The position numbers and the translations under genes are program-made. Shown piece by piece: positions 45,802 to 54,594 of a DNA stretch of 64,000 nt. The stretch comes from DATKFM01 sp963810485. Its GTDB lineage: Bacteria > Pseudomonadota > Alphaproteobacteria > Dongiales > Dongiaceae. Each line of letters opens with the position of its first letter. Positions within the stretch are counted from its first letter, which is position 1. The notes below the pieces were generated by a model, which saw only the letters and a program-made list of their open reading frames with translations, was not told where the DNA came from and made no database searches. The DNA lies in NCBI GenBank assembly GCA_963810485.1, contig CAWENQ010000006.1, positions 62,001 to 126,000 on the forward strand, read 5' to 3'.

Positions 45802-46085
45802 AACGTCCCCTCCTCACCTAGTGTCCAGCCCTACACCGGCTGCGGAATTGCTTAATTTCCGGAAAGGATAATAGCCAGTTAAGAAGTAAAACGCAAGCAT
45901 ACTTTCATATCTTATTAAATATGTTGGATTTTATGCGGTTTATTGCTTGCATTTACTAAATGAAACTCTTCGTTTACTAAATATTCACCAAGATGAATGG
46001 CGACGGGAATTTTCTGCCGTGATTTCAAGCGGCAGCGCCGCCCGCCGCGAGGCCGGTTTCCGATCCCAGCAATTTGACGAAAATC
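45802..46085. other. AT-rich spacer, no gene seen
   Basis: About 280 bases, markedly AT-rich from 45860 to 46000, between the small peptide gene and the end of the alcohol dehydrogenase gene. It probably carries the promoter of the small peptide gene. No open frame or hairpin is convincing. Confidence 0.5.
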
Positions 46086-47261
46086 CTAGGCCGCGCTGAG
46101 GACCGCTTCAGCCAGGCGCAGCGCGTCGGCGCGCGCGATCTCGCGAATATTCGCATCCCGCATCGACTTGTTTTCCGGTGCCATCGTGATGTCGGCGAGG
46201 CGGGGTGCATCCGCCGCCGACAGGCCATCCTTGCCCAGGGAGATCGCCAGGCCGACCGAGCGCAGGAAATGGTCATAGGCCGGCTGCAGGTCGGCGATTA
46301 CAGCGGCCTCGCTACGGCCATCGGTCGGCACGCCCATCGCCGCGGCCACGGCGGCATGACGGGCGGGTCCCGCCTCCGCATTCCAGCCGAGCGCCACGCG
46401 CAGGCAGAGCCCGACGGCTCGGCCATGGTGCACATGCCCAATCGCGCCCAGCGCATGGCCCAGGGCATGACCGACTCCGGTGCCCGCATTGTCGATGGCC
46501 ATGCCGCCTGCAGCGGCGGCGATCTGCATGGCGCCTCGCGCCGCCAGATCGTCCGGCGCCTCGACAGCGCGCTTCAGATTGGCGACCACCAGCCGGATGG
46601 CGTGGAGACCGATGGCATCGTTGAGCGGATTGGCGCGGCGGATCGTGCAGGCCTCGATGGCGTGGACCAGAGCATCCACCCCCGTGGCCGCCGTCAGATG
46701 CGGCGGCAGGCCCACGGTCAGCCTGGGATCCAGCAGCGCCAGATCGGCGCGCAGCTCATCGCCCCAGGCCCAGACCTTCTCGTCCTTGGCGTTGGTGAAG
46801 ACGGAGACCCGGGTGGTCTCCGAGCCGGTGCCGGCGGTGGTCGGCAGGCAAATTTTCTTCAGCCCCTTGGCCGGCAGCCGGTTCTTCGAGAGCTCATAGT
46901 GATCCGCCGGCTGATCCACTGGCGCGATCGCCGCGGCGAACTTGGCGACGTCCAAGGTCGAGCCGCCGCCGAGGCCGACCACGATCTTCGCCCCCAGCGA
47001 TCTGGCGGCGGTCGCCGCCCCATCCACCTGCACGCCCAGGGGATCGCTCCGGACATCCGTGTACAGAGCCACCTTGCAGCCGGCCTTCTTCAGCGTGGCC
47101 TCGATGGCATCGGTGATTTTCGGAATGCCGGGATCGGCCACCAGCAACACCGCGGCGCCCTCGCCCGCCAGCGCCTTCACGTCCTCGCCCAGCTTGTCGC
47201 TGCGCCCAGCACCGAAGGCAACACGCGTGTTCGGCAGCATCGAAAAAGAAGCAATGGTCAT
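46086..47261 (-). CDS. Iron-containing alcohol dehydrogenase
   Basis: A 391-residue group III (iron-activated) dehydrogenase. The NAD-binding GGGSTLDVAK lies near residue 95 and PTTAGTGSE near 145. The metal ligands can be placed: Asp in LLDPRLTVGLPP, His in GVDALVHAIEA, His in TGVGHALGHALGA and His in GHVHHGRA. ATG 47261 is preferred because GAGG precedes it; GTG/ATG at 47273 would add four residues. Possible substrates include primary alcohols, 4-hydroxybutyrate and maleylacetate-like compounds. It stands alone on its strand. Confidence 0.9.
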   Translation of the reverse strand: MTIASFSMLPNTRVAFGAGRSDKLGEDVKALAGEGAAVLLVADPGIPKITDAIEATLKKAGCKVALYTDVRSDPLGVQVDGAATAARSLGAKIVVGLGGGSTLDVAKFAAAIAPVDQPADHYELSKNRLPAKGLKKICLPTTAGTGSETTRVSVFTNAKDEKVWAWGDELRADLALLDPRLTVGLPPHLTAATGVDALVHAIEACTIRRANPLNDAIGLHAIRLVVANLKRAVEAPDDLAARGAMQIAAAAGGMAIDNAGTGVGHALGHALGAIGHVHHGRAVGLCLRVALGWNAEAGPARHAAVAAAMGVPTDGRSEAAVIADLQPAYDHFLRSVGLAISLGKDGLSAADAPRLADITMAPENKSMRDANIREIARADALRLAEAVLSAA

Positions 47262-47273
47262 TCGGCCTCGCAT

Positions 47274-47596
47274 GGTCGTCGGCGGGAATTCGCCGGGACG
47301 ACGTCATGGCCGGGTCTACATGAAGATTTCAGGCAATTCCATCATCGATCGCCAACAGCCTGAACCTGGCGGTACCGGACCCGAGATTGGGATGAATTGA
47401 CGGTGAGCTTGCCCCGTCGGACTAACTCTGCATTGGGATCGAACTGGATGAGGATCGGCTGAAGGCGACGCGGTTCGCCTGGCACTTCAGCCTAGAGTTT
47501 GAATGGGAAGTGACGCGTTGCGGCGGTGGTCACGAGAAATGTCGCGCCGCACCGCCGCAACGCATCTCCCGAAAGGCGCCCTCCCCCAAGGGCGTT
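47274..47596. other. Spacer upstream of the alcohol dehydrogenase gene
   Basis: About 320 bases with no convincing gene. It carries the 13-bp inverted repeat at 47515-47563 and presumably the promoter of the alcohol dehydrogenase. I see no defined -35/-10 pair. Confidence 0.5.
47515..47563. repeat. 13-bp inverted repeat between MarR and alcohol dehydrogenase genes
   Basis: GCGTTGCGGCGGT at 47515-47527 is perfectly repeated in inverted form at 47551-47563 with a 23-base spacer. It lies beyond the marR stop (47597) and about 250 bases upstream of the alcohol dehydrogenase start. There is no U-run on either side, so it is not a clear terminator. A weaker hairpin (47577-47594) lies nearer marR. 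Confidence 0.6.
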
Positions 47597-48091
47597 TCAG
47601 GCTGCGTTATCGATCGCGCCGGTGGGACGGACCGAGTAATCCATGCTCTGGGACCAGAAGCGCTCCAGGCGGCGCAGCAGCGCATTCATGCCCTGCAGCT
47701 CTTCCGGATTGGCAACACCCTTGGACAACTCATTGGCGTGACGTTCATACATGGCGTTAAGCCGCTCGCAGACCTCGAGGCCCTTGGGCGACACGCGCAC
47801 GTTCACGGCACGGCGGTCATGGGGCGAACGTTCCTGCTGCAGGTACCCGTTTTCCACCATCTTCTTCACATTGTAGGAGACGTTGGAGCCCAGGTAATAG
47901 CCGCGGTTCGTCAACTCGCCGACGGTCAATTCGTCGGTGCCGATATTGAACAGGATCATCGCCTGAACGTTGTTCAGGTCCCGGATGCCATGGCGGTCCA
48001 GATCGGCCCGGATGACTTCCAAGCACTCGCGATGCAGGCGCTCGATAAGGGCGATGGTTTCAAGATATGCGTTCTTCACGAAACGTCTCAC
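47597..48091 (-). CDS. MarR-family regulator (LdtR-like)
   Basis: A 164-residue MarR-type winged-helix regulator. The DNA-binding core is LTVGELTNRGYYLGSNVSY followed by VKKMVENGYLQQERSPHDRR. The helix LNNVQAMILFNIGTDELTV precedes it. The sequence looks like the conserved alphaproteobacterial LdtR type, a regulator linked to cell-envelope stress, but I rely on memory. It is divergent from the SAM-responsive osmC-metY unit, sharing a 430-base intergenic region, and could in principle act on it. Confidence 0.85.
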   Translation of the reverse strand: MRRFVKNAYLETIALIERLHRECLEVIRADLDRHGIRDLNNVQAMILFNIGTDELTVGELTNRGYYLGSNVSYNVKKMVENGYLQQERSPHDRRAVNVRVSPKGLEVCERLNAMYERHANELSKGVANPEELQGMNALLRRLERFWSQSMDYSVRPTGAIDNAA

Positions 48092-48226
48092 AAGCTAGAG
48101 TCGTTGAACAGGCGGTCATTAAAACACTGGCAGTCTTAACAGTTGGTTTACATGACAAAATTCACCGGCAAATTCGTCACATTCATAAGAAATTTGGTTA
48201 ATCCGCAAACCGTAACGCCCCGATGG

Positions 48227-48260
48227 TTGACAAGCCCATGTCATTTATCGGAGATTTCGG
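48227..48260 (+). promoter_or_regulatory. Possible promoter of the osmC-metY leader
   Basis: TTGACA at 48227-48232 matches a -35 consensus. The region 44-50 bases later has no strong -10, with TTTATC (48244-48249) too close. It is the most plausible promoter because the first aptamer begins about 30 bases further on, near the expected RNA 5' end. Confidence 0.35.
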
Positions 48261-48315
48261 CCGGCGCCGATTTGAAGCAGCAGCTTGCGGGCGCCTAATA
48301 AATGCAGCTAAAGCG
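48261..48315 (+). promoter_or_regulatory. SAM-II-type riboswitch aptamer, copy 1
   Basis: P1 pairs GGCGCC (48263-48268) with GGCGCC (48290-48295). The loop opens GATTTGA, as in the SAM-II binding loop. The pseudoknot helix pairs AGCT-T-GC (48282-48288) with GC-AGCT (48304-48309). The 3' tail AATAAATGCAGCTAAAG is nearly the metX SAM-II sequence I know (AUAAAUGUAGCUAAA). The match is by eye. An intrinsic terminator starts 11 bases later. Confidence 0.8.
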
Positions 48316-48325
48316 ACGGCGACCG

Positions 48326-48354
48326 ACCGCCCAGCTCCGCTGTGGCGGTTTTTT
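48326..48354 (+). terminator. Terminator between the two SAM-II aptamers
   Basis: ACCGCC-CAGC-TCC-GCTG-T-GGCGGT forms a ten-base-pair stem with one bulge, followed by six T residues (48349-48354). It lies right behind aptamer 1 and before aptamer 2, which suggests a transcription-attenuation platform for copy 1. I did not find a clear antiterminator partner. Confidence 0.8.
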
Positions 48355-48418
48355 CGTTAAGACGGCCTGCTTCAAGGCGGCCGCCGGGGATTGATCCCCC
48401 TCGCCTCCGGGCGGAACG

Positions 48419-48473
48419 GATCCGCGGGGATTTGAGGGGCAGCTTGCTGCCGCGTCACCAAGAAGCTAAAGCG
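48419..48473 (+). promoter_or_regulatory. SAM-II-type riboswitch aptamer, copy 2
   Basis: P1 pairs CGCGG (48423-48427) with CCGCG (48450-48454). The loop again starts GATTTGA and holds AGCTT (48441-48445), which pairs with AAGCT (48463-48467) to make the pseudoknot, followed by the conserved AAAGCG. The osmC ribosome site is about 34 bases further on. A CCACA/TGTGG hairpin and GGGCC/GGCCC arms flank the AAGGAGG, so copy 2 may act on translation. Confidence 0.8.
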
Positions 48474-48521
48474 CCACAGCGTTTGTGGGCCCCGCCACGT
48501 TTCCGTAAGGAGGACGGCCCC

Positions 48522-49061
48522 ATGGCCACGCAAACCCACCAATCTTTCCAGCCCATCTTCACCGCGGCCCAAGCCGCCCTGGGTGCCGATCCGGCCCAGG
48601 CTTCCGCCATCTTCACCGCCGAGACCCGCCAGCTCGAAGGCCTCCACAGCGAGGCCCTGATTCGAGCCTTCCGCCTGGATGTGGACGAGCCGGCCGCGCT
48701 CGGCGGCCAGGACAAGGGCCCCAATCCCGTCGAGCTGATCCTGGCGGCTCTGGGCGCCTGCCAGGAGATCACCTACCGCCTCTACGCCGACACCCTGGGC
48801 ATTCCGCTGGACCGGGTGTCCGTTTCGGTCAGCGGCCGCTTGGACCTCCGAGGGTTCTTCGCCGTTGACGAAGGCGTCCGCCCGGGTTTCAAGGACGTCA
48901 CCGCCACCGTTAAGATCGACAGCCCGGCGCCGGCCGACGAAATCGAACGGCTGCGGGCGACGGTCGACCGCCATTGCCCGGTGCTGGACATCCTGCGCAG
49001 CGTCACGCCGGTCAAGACACGGATCGAACTCAGCGCCGCCGCACAACAGCCGGCAGCCTGA
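48522..49061 (+). CDS. OsmC-family peroxiredoxin-like protein
   Basis: A 179-residue OsmC/Ohr-fold protein. The two reactive cysteines are in LGACQEITYRLY (near residue 87) and DRHCPVLDIL (near 153), the normal pair for organic hydroperoxide reduction. An N-terminal 30-residue extension is Ala-rich. ATG 48522 is chosen because AAGGAGG lies eight bases upstream; the frame stays open earlier, into the riboswitch region. The gene is 36 bases before metY and shares its SAM-responsive leader. Confidence 0.9.
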   Translation: MATQTHQSFQPIFTAAQAALGADPAQASAIFTAETRQLEGLHSEALIRAFRLDVDEPAALGGQDKGPNPVELILAALGACQEITYRLYADTLGIPLDRVSVSVSGRLDLRGFFAVDEGVRPGFKDVTATVKIDSPAPADEIERLRATVDRHCPVLDILRSVTPVKTRIELSAAAQQPAA

Positions 49062-49096
49062 ACGCTACAAGTGCCAGAGAGCAAGCCGAGGGAACC

Positions 49097-50416
<1,320 letters not shown>

Positions 50417-50491
50417 CTACTCCACGCATTGAAAAGGGGCGCGGCCGCCAGATCAAGGCACCGCGCGCCCAACCTAGCATCGGGCAAGGCT

Positions 50492-50597
50492 TGTAGGGGC
50501 GACCGGCGGTCGCCCGTGGTCGTGTGGTGTCGGTTGGTCGGATCCTAGGTCGTGGATTGTGCCACGGCGCAACGGGCGACCGCCGGTCGCCCCTACA
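50492..50597. repeat. REPIN-like element: two inverted REP hairpins
   Basis: A 106-base element bounded by perfect 26-base inverted repeats, 50492-50517 and 50572-50597. Each arm starts TGTAGGGGCG and contains its own palindrome, GGGCGACC-GGC-GGTCGCCC. Two such REP-type hairpins in opposite orientation define a REPIN. The central 54 bases carry no gene. The right arm supplies the stop codon of the NAT gene. A similar head (GTAGGGGCG) occurs at 17.6 kb. Confidence 0.82.
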
Positions 50598-51378
50598 CGA
50601 TACTTCGCGGGAATGCGGAATCATTTGGGAGCCGCACGCCGAACTGTTCTCGCAACAGGCGGCGGTACGCTGCGTCATCGGTAGCGGCACGCTCACGCCG
50701 TGCGCCATTACGGCTAGTTTCGATCAGCTTCGTCCCACTCAGCGTCTTGCGCCCAGTGGGCGTCGCCAGCGAGCAGACGCGGTTGCGGGTGAAGTGGGAG
50801 TCCGGCGAAGTCTGGTGATAGCGGCACATAGCCTCGAACTCGGCCAGCTCGCGCGGCGTCAAGGTGAAGCGGTATGAATCTTTCCACCGCCCTGCCCCGC
50901 TCCGTTCCTGGAGCAGTTGGAATTCATCCCGCCGCTGGATCCGATAGGCCTTCGAGCCCTGCACCTGCGCGCCCGACGCATCCAGGTCGAGCGGCGATTT
51001 GAAGTTCTCGCCGAAGCCGACATCGACCAGCCAGTGGCGATCCAGTTCAATCAACAGCAACAGATGATCGTATTCCGGTCCGAAGCCGCCGGTGTCCTTC
51101 GCCACGCCCGCCGAGAGCAAGGTGACCCGATAGCCGAGACGCCGCAGCAGCTCTGCGAACAGCCCGTTGAGTTCGTAACAGAACCCGCCGCGCCGCCGGC
51201 GCACGATCTTGTCGTAAAGCGCCGCAAGGTCGAGCGACACCGGCTCGCCCATATGGATGCTCAGGTTCTCGAACGGCACCGTGACGAGATGCTGCCGGTG
51301 CAGACGCTTCAGCGTGCGCGCATCGGCACGGACGGGCCCTGTGACGCCGATGCGCCGGAGATAGGCACGCAGGTTCAT
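50593..51378 (-). CDS. Arylamine N-acetyltransferase
   Basis: A 261-residue NAT-family enzyme that moves acetyl groups from acetyl-CoA to arylamines, hydrazines or related amines. The Cys-His-Asp triad is complete: GGFCYELN (near residue 67), YDHLLLLI (near 104) and VDVGFGEN (near 119). The N-terminal helices (MNLRAYLRRIGV) and VPFENLSIHMGEPVSLD are typical. The last residues (SAFPRSIV) are followed by a TAG contributed by the REPIN right arm. NAT genes often sit near aromatic-amine pathways, but nothing nearby says so. Confidence 0.92.
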   Translation of the reverse strand: MNLRAYLRRIGVTGPVRADARTLKRLHRQHLVTVPFENLSIHMGEPVSLDLAALYDKIVRRRRGGFCYELNGLFAELLRRLGYRVTLLSAGVAKDTGGFGPEYDHLLLLIELDRHWLVDVGFGENFKSPLDLDASGAQVQGSKAYRIQRRDEFQLLQERSGAGRWKDSYRFTLTPRELAEFEAMCRYHQTSPDSHFTRNRVCSLATPTGRKTLSGTKLIETSRNGARRERAATDDAAYRRLLREQFGVRLPNDSAFPRSIV

Positions 51379-51397
51379 GCGAGGCGCCGGCCGATGC

Positions 51398-52109
51398 CTA
51401 CACGCTGTCGGTCATCGCCATGACGTCGATTTCCTTGACGCACGAGGCGTTGGACAGGCGCGTGACGCAGCGGACCAGTTCGACCAGATCCTGGGGCGGA
51501 ATCATGTCGCGCGCTTCGTGGGGCCGGGCGGCGATCTTGCCGTCTTTGACCGTGATGGTGCCGATATTGCCGGGATTGAGGCAGGTCACGGCGATGCCGT
51601 CCTTGCGCACCACTTCCCGCAGCGCATGGGCGACGCCGCGCAGGCCGAACTTCGACGCGGTATAGGCCACCTCCGGCTGGCCGATATTGTCGAGGCCCGA
51701 CGTGGACCCGATGAGCACGATCTTCGCCGCCTTGGACTTCCGCAGGTTCGGCAGCACCGCCTTCAGGCAAGTAATCGCCGAGGTGAGATTGACCGTCAGG
51801 ATGTTCTGCGTCTCCGAGTTCGGGGACCTCGTCGAAGCTATAGCCAGGCCCGAAGGCGCTGCTTTCCCAGATGCCGGCGTTGTAGATCGCCACATCCAAG
51901 CGCGCTGAACCGAAGGCGCCGCTGACCCGCGCCGCGACATCGGCGGCGCGCGAGATCGGCTTCGATCCAATGCCTGGTGACACCGTCGTCATAGTCCAGA
52001 TCGGGTCGGCTGCGGGAGACCAGCCAAACCTATCGCCCCGCGCCGGGAGCGCCAGGTTGAACGCCGCACCCAAGTCCCCGGCTGGCGCCGAAGATGATTG
52101 TCGAGCCAT
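51398..52109 (-). pseudogene. Short-chain dehydrogenase/reductase, frame broken several times
   Basis: Several minus-strand frames must be combined to read a normal SDR of about 237 residues. The start should read I-I-F-G-A-S-R-G-L-G (cofactor motif TGxxxGxG type) but is shifted after codon 3. The next stretch is shifted again near 52045 and 51975, and once more near 51824 in a CCCC run. The catalytic part is intact in one frame: IVLIGSTSGLDNIGQ, then AYTASKFGLRGVAHAL (Tyr-x3-Lys). Four or five indels in 700 bases is far more than in neighbours, so real decay cannot be excluded here. Confidence 0.75.
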
Positions 52110-52124
52110 GAGCTAGCCCTTGTT

Positions 52125-53710
52125 TCAATCTTCCAGCGCGACGAATTCCATCGCCTGATGGGCCACGCGGCGGATATGGCGGCGCTTCGGCGGTTCGTGG
52201 ATATAGCGGTTCACCGCTGCCAGCAGGGTGCTCATGGTCACCGGCGGCAGGCCGGCGGCGATTTCCTCCTCGGCGGCCAGGAAGGTTTTCACCAGATGGA
52301 CCGAGTGGATGTAGTCCGGTTCGCCATGGTCGAAGATCCGGTCGGTGGCGCGGCTCGAAAGCGCGGCGATATCAGGCACGAACCAGCCGTCCTGCGGGTC
52401 GTCCCGGTCGACGAAGGGCGCGCTGCGGCCGAGGAAGCAGGCCATCTGCAGCAACCCGGCCGGCCAGACCTCCGGATACCTGGCGCTCAGGCGGCGCAGC
52501 GCGTTGGTGAAGGTGATGGGATGGGTGAAATCCAGCCAGCCCACATTCTCCTGCACCTTGTTGTCGGTGCGCCGCTGCACGCGGGTGTCGAAATGCAGCA
52601 GCTCCGCCGACGCGGCGCCCAGCAATGACATGCAGAGCGCCGCCGGGGCCGCGGTCGTCGCGGCTTCGGCAACCAGGTCCAGGGTGTCGTTGACCGAGTG
52701 GCCGCGGAAATGCTCCGGCGGCGGGGCCAGGCCGTTGGCCGGATGCTGCGGCCAGCGTTCGAGCGCCTTGCCGTAGTGGCGGAACTCCGGGATCAGGTCC
52801 TCGCGCGACGCGAATTGACCAGCGAGCGGATCAGCGCCAGCACCAGCGGCTCCTCCACCTCCGGCCCCAGCCGCGCGGCCAACCGCCCCACATGGCCGAC
52901 ATAGATGAGCTGATGGCCGAAATCGGCGTAGTGGCGGAGGGCGGCCGCGGTCAGGGCGCGCTCCAGCCCGGCAAAGCCGCTGCCTGCGTCCAGCGCACCC
53001 CGGGCCATGGCGACTGCCTTCGGCTCGTCCTGCGCCTCCAGCGCGGCGGCAAACTCGGCGAGATCGAACTTGGCGCGATCGGCGTGAACGGCCGCGCCGG
53101 CTCGCGCAGGCTGTCGAATGCCATGTAGGCGATGGGCTCCACCACGGCCACCAGGGCTCGCTCGGGATCGTCCCGCAGCCGGTCATGGAGGCGCAGCCAG
53201 CCCTCCGCCGCGGCAAAGGCGTGGGTCATGCCGAAGCGCAGCTTGTCATGCGACCAGCGGATCGCGGACACGACGGCGCGGCCGGGATCGCCGCCGGCCT
53301 TCACCAGCCGCGCCACCTCGCGGGCGATGCGGTCATATTCGTGGTCGCCGAAAGGCGGTGCGCAGATTGTCGATGGCCCGCGCCTGGCGCTCGGCCGGCG
53401 GCGGGTCGGCGATGTCCACCATCACCGTGCCGTTCTCGAGCCGAGTAGGGTAGAGGCGCAGCCGGTCGCCTTGGAACAGATTGTCCCCGGTCTTCAGGTC
53501 GAACTTCCAGCCATGCCAGTTGCAGGTGAGCACGCAGTCGCCGTTCACCGTGCCTTCGCGCAGCGGATAGCCTTCATGGGGGCAGCGGTTGTTGCAGGCG
53601 TAGACCTGGCCGTCGACATGGAAGAAGGCGATCTGCTTGCCGCCGACCTTTGCAATGGCGGCGCCGTCGCGGCGCAGCTTTTCCAGAGGCATTGCCGAGG
53701 ACCATGTCAT
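52125..53710 (-). pseudogene. Rieske-domain fusion protein with long C-terminal region, frame broken about three times
   Basis: The first 120 residues (from ATG 53710) are a Rieske [2Fe-2S] ferredoxin-like domain with ligands CPH in NRCPHEGYPL and CNWH in LTCNWHGWKFDL. The frame then breaks near 53340, near 53095 and near 52800. The last looks like a five-base tandem duplication (TCGCG). Repaired, it makes a protein of about 527 residues. The helical C-terminal 400 residues have His-rich patches such as LDFTHPITFTNALRRL and HSVHLVKTFLAAEEE. I cannot name this part; a weak likeness to questin-oxidase-type proteins needs testing. Confidence 0.72.
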
Positions 53711-53855
53711 CGCCGCTCTCCCGCGCTGATGCAGCCGTGGCTTTAATTTAGAAAGTTATTCTTTCTAAATTCTCACGCCGCCGCGGCAATATGTCAACCG
53801 ATTACTTATTAAATTATCTTGCCTTCGCAACGCCGGTCTGGCGCATGTTTCCGGC

Positions 53856-54500
53856 ATGTCCGACGCTTCCGCCGACCGCATCCTGTTCCTGCTCAAGACC
53901 CGCGGGCCGCAGACCGCCACTGCCCTGGCCAAGGCGATGCGCATCACCGCCGTCGCCGTGCGGCAGCAGTTGATGAAACTCCAGGCCGAGTCCCTTGTCG
54001 AGCATCGCGACGCCCGCCTCACCGTCGGCCGGCCGAAGCGCCATTGGCGCCTGACCGAGGCGGCGCAGAGCCGCTTCCCCGACGCCCACGCAGGGATGAC
54101 GCTGGAGATCCTGGCGGCGGCGCGCACCGTGTTCGGCGAGGAAGGCGTCGACCGGATGATTGCCGCCCGCGAGACCGCGTCCAAGGCCGCCTATGCCCAG
54201 CGGCTGGGGCCGGCCCGAAGCCTGAAGCAGAAGGTGGAGCGGTTAGCGGCCGCCCGCGCCGAGGAGGGCTACATGGCCGAGTGCCGCAGTGACAGCGACG
54301 GCACCCTCTGGCTGATCGAGAACCACTGCCCGGTCTGCGCCGCCGCGCGGGAGTGCCAGGGCTTCTGCCGCTCGGAACTGGCGATCTTCCAGTCCCTCCT
54401 CCCCACCGCCACGGTGGAGCGCACCGACCACATCCTCGCCGGCGCCCGCCGCTGTGCCTATCGGATTGTCCCAAACAGCAGCGGCAGGACCGATCGCTGA
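53856..54500 (+). CDS. SufR-like iron-sulfur transcriptional regulator
   Basis: A 214-residue regulator divergent from the Rieske fusion gene. The N-terminal helix-turn-helix is TALAKAMRITAVAVRQQLMKL, of the DeoR/ArsR-like type found in SufR. The C-terminal half holds cysteines CPVCAAARECQGFC (near residues 163-176) and a last CAYRI near 204, which fits a labile Fe-S cluster. The pattern suggests it senses Fe-S status or oxygen and controls the Rieske gene across the shared 145-base promoter region. Confidence 0.8.
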   Translation: MSDASADRILFLLKTRGPQTATALAKAMRITAVAVRQQLMKLQAESLVEHRDARLTVGRPKRHWRLTEAAQSRFPDAHAGMTLEILAAARTVFGEEGVDRMIAARETASKAAYAQRLGPARSLKQKVERLAAARAEEGYMAECRSDSDGTLWLIENHCPVCAAARECQGFCRSELAIFQSLLPTATVERTDHILAGARRCAYRIVPNSSGRTDR

Positions 54501-54594
54501 GCGCCAGGGCGGGCGCGGCAATCCGCCCTTCTGGACCGCTTAGCCGCAGGCGGCCTAGAATGTCACCCAGCGTTCGTTGTCCGGGAAACCCGTC

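Noticed and set aside
48326..48354. Terminator as the end of a free-standing small RNA
   Set aside because: The segment before it matches a SAM-II aptamer and metY follows, so a riboswitch platform explains it better.
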